Origin: Mercurialis annua
Taxonomy: Eukaryota > Streptophyta > Magnoliopsida > Malpighiales > Euphorbiaceae
DNA: 64,000 nt
Assembly (NCBI RefSeq): GCF_937616625.2
Contig: NC_065576.1
Location: 2,792,501-2,856,500, forward strand
Direction of reading: 5' to 3'
Below the pieces are notes generated by a model, which saw only the letters and a list, made by a program, of their open reading frames with translations, was not told the DNA's origin and ran no database searches. A program made the position numbers and the translations under genes. Positions 25,025-36,534 of this stretch are shown one piece after another; the stretch's first letter is position 1, and each line of letters opens with the position of its first letter.

Positions 25025-28000
25025 TCAGTCATCTACAAAACTGTATCTGGCTTGCTCTTCTGTGCTCAGTAATATATTCTTCATTGCCCAACTTAGAGCA
25101 GTCATTTGATCATTTAATTCAGAGATGCCGGTTTCTACTGATCGCTTGCTATCCTCCATCAATTTAATCCACTCCTCGTGAACCAATCCGGCAGGATTAA
25201 AGTCATCTAGAACAGTTCCGCACGAACTAAAAAGCAAGGCCTTCCGAATGTAACATGCCTGTATTACAGTAAACCCAGTATCAACACTAATCCACGTGAT
25301 TAAAGTAACATAGCGGGTGAATTCATATTCAGATAAACATTTTTGATTTGGCAGAATATTATGGAGTATCACCAAATGCTTTCTCTCGACTTCCTTTACC
25401 TGCAACAAACCCATAATGATATCTGCTGTGCCAGCGCCCTCTCTCAAAGATAGAAGGATGCCTCGCTACAAATTCATAAACGAAATAACAAAAAGAGTTA
25501 GTCGAGAATTATCAAGGGTGTGCTTCGATACATATACAAAATTGGGATAGATAATGCATACTTGCTTAGTTTTTGAAAATCCTCTGTGAGAGTTCTCTAC
25601 ACATATAAAGTAATAATCTTTGTCGCTTAAAGATTGCATTGCGGTCATTGACAACACGGGTATTTGATCCTTGGTATTCAAGCAACCTATTCTGATTGGC
25701 CATAGTCCTTTGCCTGATTAGGGAAAAAGAATCACCTTAAATTGCACAATCGATACGTCCAAGATTCCATGGCAGCTCAAAATGAGGAAATGCATTTTAT
25801 AAGGCTAGAAAAAAAAATTCACCTTTGGTCCTCAGAAAATCAATTCCTTCCTTTTTACTCACTTCAGCAGGTGAAGGTACATATCCTAACTCGATCCATG
25901 TATTCAGTATTATTTCAAGCCTATCCTGAGCAAAAAAAAAAATCATTTTAAAGCAATATTAACTAATGGACATTTGATTCAAATAATTAAAGCTAATGGA
26001 CATGGTGGAGATAGTAAAACCCAACATTGCAATGCTTAAAAGTAGTACATGCAAAAAGAGAGACTACACAGTACACACCTTAGTTAGTGTTTGTAAATGG
26101 ACATGCTGAAGCCCTTGATATATTCCAAAAAGGTCTATAGCTGAAAAAATGGGATATATAACAAAAGGCACACCTGCAAGCAATCTTGCATGTTGAGAAC
26201 AAGTTAGGAGCATAAAGCTGGCATCTTCACAAAATCCAGCTCACAACATTCACATGTCCAGTGATGGAGCCAGAATTACTATATTAGCCTATTAGGGGGG
26301 CAAATTGCAATATACACTAATTTCCTATACTATTTTGTCAATTTTTCGAAGTTGGGGGCAAGGCCTCCTCATGCCCCACTACTCCGTCAGTTCACATGTT
26401 CAAACAGCACAGAAAATTCTAGTAGGCCTATGGTTTTAGTTGATTAATTCAAATGAGAACCGCCTTTATAAGAAACAGCTCACATATGAATAAGAGAACT
26501 AAAACATAGTGTGAAAATACTGTCAGTTTTTTAATTTGCATTGCAAACATCATATCTGCAAGTTTTATTATTCTTACTTCTTCAACTTGTGAGATTCTGA
26601 TATGCATTTATCCAACCAATAATGTTCATTTTGAAATTTTAGTGCAAAATTCTTATATTCAAGGTTAAATATTTTGTCAATTTGAATGGAAAGGGTCTAA
26701 ATTATTCAAGGGGACGAGGATACTGAAAAATATTAACTGTAGTATTCATAGACCTCTAGTTAAGGAAACAACAATTTGGTTTTGCCAATATATGTTGAGA
26801 GAAAGGTAGCACTTAATAAGCAGATTATTTATCATTGAATTGTATATATTTACAAGCATTTACTTTATAAGAGATGATTGTTAGTTAACAAAATTTCACC
26901 TAAACTAAATGAGGCAAGGTAATACCTGTAATTGTTCTTGAACAGGATGTTTAAAATTGCAGCAAGCATGAGGCCAAGGTTATCAAAGCACACTGTTTGT
27001 ATCTGAAATCCATAACAATGATCAGAAGCTAGTCCAAAATAGAAGAATGTGCAGACAGCACAAAAGAAAGGCAACAAAAAAAATTTAACCTGTGCTTTTG
27101 CAGAAACTTCACCAAGGTTATCTGCTATTGCAAAGCTTCGATGAACAGCAGGCTGCATACAGATCAATAATGTTAGTTTTCCGCATCAAAGTGTAAAACC
27201 TAAATTCATATTTATTGAGTGCTAGTAAAAACTCGGGACTAAACAATGACGAAGGATGAGCAGAAGTCATCATCAAACACAGGTGAATTAAAACTTCGAA
27301 CAAAGGGTCATCGCGATTTCTGAACTAGTGCATCATGGTCAACTAATGCACACTAAGCCATTTTAGTCACTTAAGGACACTATCTTTTATTTTTAGGTCA
27401 ATTAGGGTCAATACTCTCTATTTTTAGGTCAATTAACTCCCAAATTGGGTCATCAAGGTCCCCGAACTCATTCATTTTATACAATTTGGGGGTTAATTGA
27501 CCTAACAAAAGAGAGTGTTGTACTTAAATGATTAAAATGGCTAAAAGTGAGTTAATTGTGGACCGGGATAACCTTTTGATCAAAAAACTTCTATGAATAT
27601 TATCAATGATGGCATACGTCAAAAGTGTTTACACTGCATTACTAAATTTGCGTGGAAATGGAACTAGAGCATAACTATCCAACATCTATACTGTTCAAGT
27701 ACAGGAGCTCAACATGTAAAATCCTAGTACTGAAACAATTCTTCAAACAAGAAATGAAAATTAGTTTAAATAAAGCAGAATAAAAGTTGATAAGGAACAA
27801 TTCTTACAGCAGTAGCTAAGTAGCACGCAAGGCTTATTTGTTTTGCAATGTTGGCAATAGTTGCAAGAAGCAAGAACTGCTGAGGAAATGTAGGGGTCAG
27901 CAGCTCCAACCCAATGCTCAAACTGAAAATGACGGATGTCGAGAACCTAACTCTCTGCAGAGAAACAAAATAAATAAAGAAATGACTGCAACAAGCTATA

Positions 28001-29114
28001 CATCAGTTTTATTAGCTACAAAAAAGAACCATAACTTAACAAAAGCAATAAAAAATGAAAAATCACATGGAATACCTTTAAATTGGTATCAAAAGCAGAT
28101 GCCAGGCTAGCAGTATAGATACACCTACTTAACCGTCCAAGTCCATCCTTCAAGACCCAGTTAAGAGCAGCTGCTGATGGAAGTGAACGAGAATACCCAA
28201 TGCCTATAGCCCGAAACATAGCCTAAATCAACCCATTCTCATAAATATAAGTTATCATAGGATAGTCACTTTTTCTTATCAGCTGCTTCATTTATCTTAA
28301 CATTAAATTTCAAAAATCTAAAAATGCAAGAATTCAATGCAATTGAGTTCTATTAAATCAATAGTCAGTTTTTCAACACATTTTATAAGAAACGAAATCA
28401 CGCCACAGCCCACGAGTGGCATGATTTTGCAAGAACTCGACTGAAATAAATTCTTGCAAATTGTTTAAGAGTTTTCAAGCCTTATCATATACTTCACTAA
28501 CTTCACACTTAATCCGAACAAACACAAATTTCATTCAAATTAACAAAAGTTACTATCTTTGCATACGGAATTCGGTTAGTGAGCTACCAATACATCAAAA
28601 TCCAACAACTTCTTCAAAAATAAAACTCCATCATACCAAATAACAATACCTGAGTAGCAAGAACTTGCAAAGCAGAGCTAAAAACCCGGTGCAAGAACTT
28701 CCATTTAACATAATCCATATAATTCTCAGGAACTCTCTTAGGAATAAAAAAATCCCTAACCCCCAAACTCAACACCCTACTCAACTTCCCAAACCCATCC
28801 TCAAGCTCAACACCAGAAAATGACGTGGCACCACCATCAACACTAACCAACTTCACACTGTTCCCATCCCACATGTACCTTGAAACTCGACCCGAATGCC
28901 TAACCACCACCGGAAGTCTAATGGGCCCACGCCCAGGTCCAGGCCCATCATTTAGATGTTCTTCAGGTTCACAGTTGATTGAAGTTCTGAGTGAATTGGT
29001 GAGATTTAGGGTTTTAGGTGAAATGGGTTTTGTGTGAGAATTAGGAAAGTTTTGAACTTTCGTTTGAAAATTCAATTGGGTGTGACTGAATGATGAATTT
29101 AATGTTGATTGCAT
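25025..29114 (-). CDS. RUS4: ROOT UV-B SENSITIVE 4-like protein (DUF647)
   Basis: Ten exons on the minus strand: 29114-28650, 28222-28076, 27954-27808, 27152-27090, 27002-26926, 26184-26079, 25925-25823, 25713-25562, 25465-25400 and 25258-25025. Every phase fits and gives 519 residues. Diagnostic stretches are PIRLPVVVRHSGRVSRYMWD, AIGIGYSRSLPSAAALNWVL, GRLSRCIYTASLASAFDTN, VHRSFAIADNLGEVSAKAQ and the terminus ILLSTEEQARYSFVDD. These match the RUS4 branch better than RUS1/2 (from memory of the family). RUS proteins are DUF647 proteins, largely plastid or membrane associated; silencing RUS4 in Arabidopsis gave indehiscent anthers. The serine- and asparagine-rich first 45 residues could be a transit peptide. 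The exon 6 acceptor is AAG rather than CAG. Introns 3 and 5 carry repeat insertions. Confidence 0.9.
26262..26395. repeat. Interspersed repeat fragment in RUS4 intron 5
   Basis: A block bounded by GATGGAGCCAGAATTAC and ending near GGCCTCCTCATGCCCC, with GGGGGGCAA and GGGGGCAAGG inside. It resembles the 'GGAGCCAG...GGGGGGC' repeat relics common in plant introns. Family and borders are uncertain. Confidence 0.35.
27298..27583. mobile_element. MITE (hairpin) in RUS4 intron 3
   Basis: Extended inverted repeat: AGCCATTTTAGTCACTTAAG in the left arm pairs with the complement of TTAAATGATTAAAATGGCT in the right, and AGGTCAATT with AATTGACCT. Outer ends read AAAGGGTCATCGCG and CCGGGATAACCTTTT. An 8-bp direct repeat AAAACTTC brackets it (27290-27297 and 27584-27591), suggesting a hAT-type MITE. 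No coding capacity. Confidence 0.7.
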
Positions 29115-29863
29115 TAAAAAGATGGAAGCTTTTTTATTCTGTTCAATTTCCCGCCAAAGTTGGGTAATTTTTGGGTTTGGGGTTTAGAAGAAAGGGTTGG
29201 TGTTGAGTGTACGACGGACAGATGGCGTAAGTTAGAGAAGTGGCGGCGCTGAGCGGCGGTGAGAAGATAATAAAGGGGTAGTGGAGGAGGTTTGACAGTG
29301 TGTGCGGCGGCAAGCAACCGAGAGTGACTTTTCCCTCCTTCATTTGTTTTTGTTTTTTACCTTCAGTATACGGCGTCGTTTTATGCGATTGACATTGATG
29401 ACGTGTCATATGCCGAGTCAGATTTTGATGACCTGTTTTGATCATTGGCCACCGCCTGCCCATTTGATAGTATGCCACTTGGCAGTTATGATATGTTGGC
29501 ATTCAGTAAATAACAGAATATCAGCCATGTCAGATGTATGTACCAATGCCACCTGGTATCTTTTGGATGATGTGGCCTCAATTGCATTACTACATTAATG
29601 ACATGTCCTTTGCCACATCAGATTATCCAATACCACTTTATAATTTGGTCCGATTTTGGTTAAATTGGTCTTAATATCCAGCATCAGCATGAGATCATAA
29701 CATAGATTTGAAACAGAATTGTAGACTAAATTGAACAAAAAATTTAGAAACTGGACCAAGATGGATATAACAATTTAAAATTGTTATATTGGCTATATTA
29801 CAACTACAGTGGAAAACCAGAAAATCTGCTCATATTGGTTCTACTTTTTAATGCTGAAATGAA
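29115..29863. other. Intergenic between two minus-strand genes
   Basis: Presumed promoter of RUS4 on its left side and 3' flank of the At3g27390-like gene on its right. The 29300-29630 part is rich in GCCAC, TGGCA and ATGCCA words without clear periodicity. No gene recognised. Confidence 0.5.
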
Positions 29864-32856
29864 CTATTTAGCTGCCTCTATATCTTTATCTCCATCTCCA
29901 TGATTGTTTAAATCCTTTGCCTCCTGCTCAATAGCTTTTACAACTTCAAAGAAGCGACGGCGCGATGTCGGCAGCCTCGATAATCTCAAACAAAAGCCTT
30001 GTAATCTGTTTTTAACTAATAAGATTAGCTTATGCTACATGGAAACGGAAACGATGAAACGAGAAAATGCTGAAATGAAAATCAGAAGAATGTACATATT
30101 TTTCGAGAAATGGTTATAATCGTATTCGGAAACAGAAACGAAACTTGACAAACATATCAAGGAATGAAAACATTTATACATATAAGATTTTGACACTTCA
30201 GAAGCGTTTTCAAAAATAGAAACGAAATTCGACAAGCATATCAAGAAATGAAAACATGAACAATACCTTCTGCTCAAACCCTCCAACTGAGCTCTTTTAA
30301 TCTTGTCTTCGGGTGGAATGCCATCATTTTCCCAAGATTCAATTCTGGCTGCATCACCACCATACAAGCAGTGTTTATAAAAGTACAGCTCCTCTGCTTT
30401 GTTCAATTTAAGACTCCTGATTTGCTCTTTCATGATCCATATTGGCTCGTAAAGCCAATCGAAAACTCGTCCCTCTGGTCTATTCACACTTGTTATCACA
30501 ACATCATCACCTTGAACAGCAATGAGTTAGTTAATGTGTCATGTTATATTGAATTTTCAGACATTTTATGCAAATTTGTTGATAATACGCAAACTTACGA
30601 AGAATAAAGCCGGTGGAATTACTCTTAATCGAACGAAGGAAGCACTCAAGAAATGCGTATGCAGGAATTCCAATGTTGACAGTGTTTGATTTTGAGACTC
30701 TCCAGGCATCCAAATCTGATATTCCAATGGCTTCCATCTTAAGAAGCTCTTTCCCAATTTCTTCAAATGACTTGAAGAAGCTATCCCATATCTGGTTGCA
30801 TGTGTTGCACGGAAACGAAAAACAGAAAATGTTCAAGCGGAAAATGACGATACTATATTTTTACAAGAATATGTTATGAATATGAAAATTTTGAGCTATA
30901 GAATCTTTTTTGGAAACGAAAACAAAATTTTGAAACGTGGCACTTGATAAATTTCCATGGAATATAAGATGTTGCTATACTATTATAAACCTGTCCATTC
31001 TTACCACTGCAGTCTTCAGTGTGTTAGCTTTATCAATAGGAGGCCTAATGAATGGTTCACCAGCATAGGCACCATCAAGCTGTTCTTGCAGTCTCTTCAC
31101 TGGAAGTAGTGAAGAATCTGGAGAAACTTGTTTGCGATATTTGGGTCTGCATGCCAACAAGAACAGAATCTACTAGACAGTTTGCAAGGGTCTAGAAAAC
31201 TATGCAGATATATAGAAAATTATGTTGCACACTGGATTTGGCTTTTGTAAAACTTTTTATAATGTTAAAAAGGTTGGTTGAGCGAATTCTGTTTCAGCAT
31301 TTTCATTTTCGTGCATACCTGGGAAAGCAGGAACCTTGTTGCAGGTAAAGTAAATCATTGGTGTACTCGTCGAAAATAGATGCAGAAGCTATCGCATATA
31401 GCAATCCGTTTTTCGTGGAATTTTCCTGAGACGTTAAATTTTTTCCAACACATTATGTAAAGTAAATGAAAGGCAAACTACAGATATAATGTGCTGATCA
31501 AGCATTACCTCATAAGCAACAACTGCAGCATAACAGCCAAAACCAAAGCTCGAAACCATGCCTGCCAAAGTTGCTAGCAGAACTACAATTGGCCACAACA
31601 GGATCCAAAATCCAGCAAATGGAACACAAACAGTTTCCAAAAATGGGCCTTCTCGCCCGATAAGATCTCGAATCAGCCGGTTCCATCCCTTGAACAGTAG
31701 TATAGGTGATTTGTACAGAACTATTACAGTAATAACAGGCACATCTAGCAGAATACCAAAAACTGCTGCTAGAATGCAGCCAGGAATCTGAATAACCCTA
31801 ATAAAAGACCAACAAAGATTCATTAATGAACATTTTTCAACTAACCGCTAAAAACTAATTAAGTTTTTCCATCAAGGACAGTCTATGTTGCACGGAAACT
31901 TTTTGAGTTTAACGTTTCAGCATTTCATTTTACATTTTCATCAAGGCTTCTGAAATTCCGAAACTTTTTACTTTTTACATAATCCTGTAAAAAAATATCG
32001 TTTTTTCTGTTTCTCGTTTCAATATTTTCTGTTTCTGTGCAACATAGATGATACAGAATGATCAATACTTGAGTTCAATGGGTTCCTCGTCCTCCTTCGA
32101 CTCAAGCAGCCCATCCATTACAGAGAAGTACGAATGGAAGGAAAAATCCGCAAAATCACGAACAACGGTGCACGCTCCCCAAACACAAGTCCAGGTGCCA
32201 TCCTGTTAAAATGATACTAAAAACAATAAATTTTCTTATTTCTACTTAAACCAAAACCAAAGTAGAAAAAAAAAAGTATAAGAACATTACTGTAAAGCAT
32301 CTGAGAAACTTCATGTGCATTGGCCCTTCCATACTAATAGCCTTAAATGTCTCCATTACAGGCCAAATGAAACCATATCCAGCACCCATAATTGCACTTC
32401 CAGCAACTCCAATGGTAATCCATATTGCTATTGGTACCGGAACAAGTAAGATTAAGAGACACTTCATGTACGGACCAAACTTCTTTGTTCTGTTTCAAAT
32501 TTTGAAAACAGTTGATCAAAATTTCATCTGTTTACTATAAAATTTGACATAAAGGACAAAAGAAATTACTTGATTAAGCAGTTGATACTCCAAACTAGAT
32601 GAACTGGCAATAAACCTATGACAACTCCTGTATCTCCGAAAGCAATAACTAGAAGCACAAATGGAGTGAAAATTGCACCTGTTGTCACATTGTCTTAAAG
32701 ATTAGTCATTAAAGATTCAAAATGATTAATGAACATAGAAAAAAAAATGAAATAACAGTCACCTTTGATTATTCCAAGAATGAATAGAAACACAAAAACT
32801 GGAAGAAAGAACAGAAAATAATAAAAATATCCCAAGAATCCCTTAGGAAGATCCAT
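29864..32856 (-). CDS. Multi-span membrane protein, At3g27390 family
   Basis: Ten exons on the minus strand: 32856-32763, 32678-32570, 32489-32291, 32202-32069, 31797-31509, 31425-31319, 31146-31005, 30791-30599, 30510-30267 and 30005-29864. Phases fit throughout: 550 residues starting MDLPKGFLGYFYYFLFF. Hydrophobic segments include FLFFLPVFVFLFILGIIKG, FTPFVLLVIAFGDTGVVIG, CLLILLVPVPIAIWITIGVA, ILAAVFGILLDVPVITVIVL and AGFWILLWPIVVLLATLAGM. Conserved soluble stretches are DGTWTCVWGACTVVRDFADF, LIGREGPFLETVCVP and GSCFPRPKYR, the marks of the 'uncharacterized membrane protein At3g27390' family (about 590 residues). Biochemical function is unknown to me. The frame is open upstream to 32994 but has no ATG there, so 32856 is the start. 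A 5' UTR intron from about 33298 to 32984 is possible. Several introns hold CACGGAAAC-family sequences. Confidence 0.88.
30034..30240. repeat. CACGGAAAC-family repeat, intron copy 1
   Basis: Begins TATGCTACATGGAAACGGAA and continues with scattered GAAACGAAA units and near-duplicated ATCAAGGAATGAAAACAT / ATCAAGAAATGAAAACAT segments. It occupies most of the last intron of the At3g27390-like gene. Confidence 0.55.
30805..30945. repeat. CACGGAAAC-family repeat, intron copy 2
   Basis: Starts GTTGCACGGAAACGAAAAAC and ends near GAAACGTGGCAC, within the intron between exons at 31005 and 30791 of the membrane-protein gene. Confidence 0.6.
31893..32047. mobile_element. CACGGAAAC-family TIR element, intron copy 3
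   Basis: The cleanest copy: CTATGTTGCACGGAAAC at one end and GTTTCTGTGCAACATAG at the other, about 155-165 bp apart. Inside are GTTTCAGCATTT and GTTTCAATATTT units. It lies in the intron between exons 32202-32069 and 31797-31509. No target duplication is obvious. Confidence 0.75.
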
Positions 32857-34254
32857 TTTTTTCAGGGAAATTTCTGCTTCTGAATTTTCACAGCAACTCT
32901 GAATTAATCTTGTTTTAGTTTCTGAAAATTGGAAGCAAATAAGGGTAAAAAACAACAACAAAAAAGGGCAAAATGAAAAAGAACTGAAACCCAAGAAATT
33001 AAATATTTTAGATGCTAACTTTCTTGGATTTTCTCACTAACCAAACAGAAGCATAAACAGAAAAGCCAGGCCAAAACATACCTACTCCATAAAAAACATA
33101 TATATTCTTTCAGTCATTATCAGTGACAAGGAAAAAAGCTTGAACCGAACCACTGTCAAAACGATTACTTGTAAAGCAAGAAATGAAAGATCAGTCAAAA
33201 CAATGAGCATGCGGGTAATAAAGGTATAAAAGTACAAAACTCAGAATCTCTATCATGCAAAGAGATAAAGCAAAATTCAAAAGCTGAAGTATCGTACCTT
33301 GAGAAGAGGTTTGAAATGTTGTACATTTCACTATCAAGTTACAGTCAACAATTCAGGAAAAATAAATTAACATATGAACCAGTCAAACTCAAAACATGGA
33401 TATGGACAAAAAGTTTAGTTTTTATTCAGACCATTGGGTATAATATTATAAAATTTGGGATTAATTTAGTATTTTGAGCTTATAATAAATAAGTTCTTGC
33501 TTTCTAAGAAGATTCAGAAATATTTCTTGTTAGAAGCAACTAAATAAAATTAATATATTTCAATATCAGAAGTACATCACTCTCATCAACTGGTAATGAG
33601 CTATCACTTACTGATAAAGGGAACTTTTTTTCTTGGATTAATTATAAATTATATAATGAATTTTAACAAATTTTTAATTTTGACAATTTAAAAGACAAAC
33701 GACTATATCTTTACATTCAAAATATCAAATAATATTTTAGTAAAAAACACTATTATGCACACCAAAATATAAATTGTTCTAGCATCCACATTAGTAGTTT
33801 TAAATTTTTAATCGAAAAATTGCTCAACACTCAGAATTTAAAAAAAATAATAGTTTATATCAAGTCGTAAATTTATATTAAAATTGCAAACACGCTCGAG
33901 GTTCATAATTGTTCAAACATTTTTTTCTTTGTTCTTTTACACATTTGTCTCACATTAGACTAATATTACATTTTGATGGGTTCTACAGTAATAAATTACA
34001 CAGAATATAAAAGCTTCTATCTTGAACCATTATTTCAACAAAAAAGCTGGTCTCATGCAAGGGAACATTTTCAATTTCCCCTAGAAGCATACATAACTTT
34101 AAGTTCAACTAAAGAGAACCCAAAAAAGATATACTTTCAACTTCAAACTCCATCAAATTCCAGAAGTGCATTGAAGACAAAAGTATAATCAAAAGAAAAA
34201 ATGCATTTTAAAGAAATCCAAAGTAACCAAAAAGGAATACTAATACTAATTTTA
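32857..34254. other. Intergenic / 5' flank of the membrane-protein gene
   Basis: The part nearest 32857 is 5' UTR, with a candidate 5' UTR intron (donor near 33298, acceptor near 32984 on the minus strand). The rest is AT-rich with nothing I can name. Confidence 0.5.
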
Positions 34255-34410
34255 TTGCATCGTTACTTGTCGACTCATACATTTCGATATTTCATTTCGG
34301 TTTTCAAAAACATTACTGAAACCCTGAAACTTTAAATATATAATCTACTCTCGTAATAAATTTTATTTTGCCGTTTTGTGTTTCAGTATTTCCGTTTTCG
34401 TCCAACATAG
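34255..34410. mobile_element. CACGGAAAC-family element overlapping the 3' end of REM gene A
   Basis: The right end reads CGTTTTCGTCCAACATAG, the complement of the family terminus CTATGTTG(C/G)ACG. Further in come GTTTCAGTATTTCCG and CATTTCGGTTTTC units. The other border is approximate. The stop codon and last 17 codons of gene A (34413-34363) lie inside it. Confidence 0.6.
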
Positions 34411-36534
34411 CTTTTTTTTACGGGGCTTCACCTGTTTTGGAACAATGTGCACCTGAATTACTTTGACTATGTTATTTTCTTCAGGGAGAAATTCAAAAAT
34501 GCATCTGTCATTGAATGCCACTTTGTTCTGCTTGTGAAAATCAGACCATCCATGGTTAATTGCAATGCGACCATCAGTTCTAAAGTGAACTTTTACAGGC
34601 CATGACTCGCCATTCTCATTGCGAAGTTCCATATTTTCCTGCAATTTGAGGTTGTGTTCGTTCACCACTGTTCTATAAATATACTGCAAGCAGCAAAATT
34701 TCTGTTAGATACTTTAAATGGGTAGCTGTAACAAATTAGTTTGTATGAACAATTCTCAAACACTATATAAGATTGCAAGAGAATTGGCTGGTCTATAGCA
34801 TCAAGATCATGTTATGCTTATTTCTAACACAAAAAGACACGCGTTACTAACCAGACTTGCAGTAAATGAACATTGACCTGGACAAGTACTTGTATAAAAG
34901 AACAAAATCCGTTAACATTTATGCTGCTTGAAAAGTAAGAAACAGAAACATTGAAATGGTAAATGTCTAAATGAAAAACGGTCAAACAATATATTCAGCA
35001 AGAGTAAATATAGAATTTCAGGACTTTTCAAAAATGCAAAGCCAAAACATAGGATACGACAAGTTTCTGCGAAAAATAGCATAATATGTCTGCCTTTGCA
35101 TTCAAACTAAAAGATCATTCAAGGGATGCGCCAATGGAAAAATCATATAATTAAGCAGGAGCCATGCATATACCAAAAAATAATTAGCTTCCCTGTTTTC
35201 AGTTTCCATTAAAACTTTTCATGGGTCTAATTCCTAAATTATGGTGTTCTGATACTGATAGGAAACAATAAAACTGCGCAAATTAAGCCAATTGAAGACG
35301 TAGATACTAAATGGAATTGCATAATATGTGGAAATGAATATACCAGAGTATATTTTGATGCTCGGGTCATATATATGTCAAAATGTGGATTATTGAGCTT
35401 ATAATTGGGTGCTGCTTTACTTTTCCTGGGTCGTCCACGTTGCTTTGACGTGGTCTGTGTGACAACTGATCTACTTTCTCCGGATGAACCGTCAGTTTGT
35501 CTCGATTTAGTTCGACTTCCTTTAGGTCTACCTTTAAGCATAGAAACATCTTAGAATAAAAGAGGCAAAATGTAGAAAAAAAGGAACAAACTACCAATAT
35601 ATTGACACTGAAACTGCTAACAACTAACCAACTGGTCTGCGAGTTTGTTTAGACTCCAAATCAGAATATTTTCTCTTGTTACCACTAGTAGAATCTCGCA
35701 TAGGCGTTTCTTCTTCAGATTCGGATTCCGTTTCCTCCTTCACAACGACGCTACTACTACACTCCTTTTCCTTTATCAATCCATTTCCGGAAAATACTTT
35801 AACGAAAAATTTGGAGTTCATATCATACTTGAAAACAAGGAAGTCCCCATCAACTAAAGAGTGATGATCTACAAATTTTTTCCAACCTTCTTCAGTTATC
35901 AAACTACTTCTAGTTTTGATTTTCCAAACCTTTCCGGTATGATCTTCGAGGGTAGCATTTTCGGGTACGTTTCCATCCAACTGCATAACAAAAGCTGGTG
36001 GAAAGCTCTGAAACATGACGACAACCCTGGTTTAATGTAATCGATTTTGCTAATCAACAAAATCCATAATGCAAATGCAAAGTAGAACATGACTCAGGAA
36101 ACATATATAGATCACAAACACAATCACAATGAATATTATCAACTACAATTATACTAACTAATGCAGCTAATTACCTAAATTACACTTTTATTAGGAGTTT
36201 TAAATTTAAAATTCACATTTTTCTGCTAAAATTATGATTCTTTTTAGGAACAAACACTACCCTTTTCATTAAGAACTAAAATAATCATTCGTTCAAGAAA
36301 CAAAAAAACAGTTTCATCAAGAAAAAAAAACCCGAAATTTCACCTACAAATGCATTAGCTTAAATTCTCATGGACTGTGAATTAAGTTGATCCAAAATCA
36401 AGGAAACAAAAAGAACACATGCATGCATATCAGAGTAAAGGGGGACACCATACCAGTTGGTCGGAGCTGTGGTCGGAGAGAAAAACTTTGAAGAATTCAA
36501 GGGAGGGAGTCTGATTTTTGCGGGGGTTTACCAT
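34363..36534 (-). CDS. REM-like double-B3 transcription factor A
   Basis: Four exons: 36534-36454, 36007-35629, 35531-35344 and 34683-34363; 322 residues. B3 domain 1 spans about 13-110 (LEFFKVFLSDHSSDQL, then WKKFVDHHSLVDGDFLVFKY). A basic linker follows with two AT-hook-like stretches, GRPKGSR (154-160) and RGRPRK (185-190), which contact the minor groove of AT-rich DNA. B3 domain 2 runs about 198-300 (HFDIYMTRASKY, NGESWPVKVHFRTDGRIAI, WSDFHKQNKVAFNDRCIFE). VRN1/REM proteins share this layout and act in reproductive development. The exon 3 acceptor is AAG. The final 17 residues come from a repeat element and are unlikely to be ancestral. Intron 1 has an RY-type CATGCATG at 36418-36425. Confidence 0.85.

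Noticed and set aside
28825..29037. Plus-strand frame opposite RUS4 exon 1
   Set aside because: Antisense shadow; the minus-strand reading has the DUF647 sequence and correct splicing.
32857..32994. N-terminal extension of the membrane protein
   Set aside because: The frame is open but contains no ATG, and family members start at the MDLPKG position.
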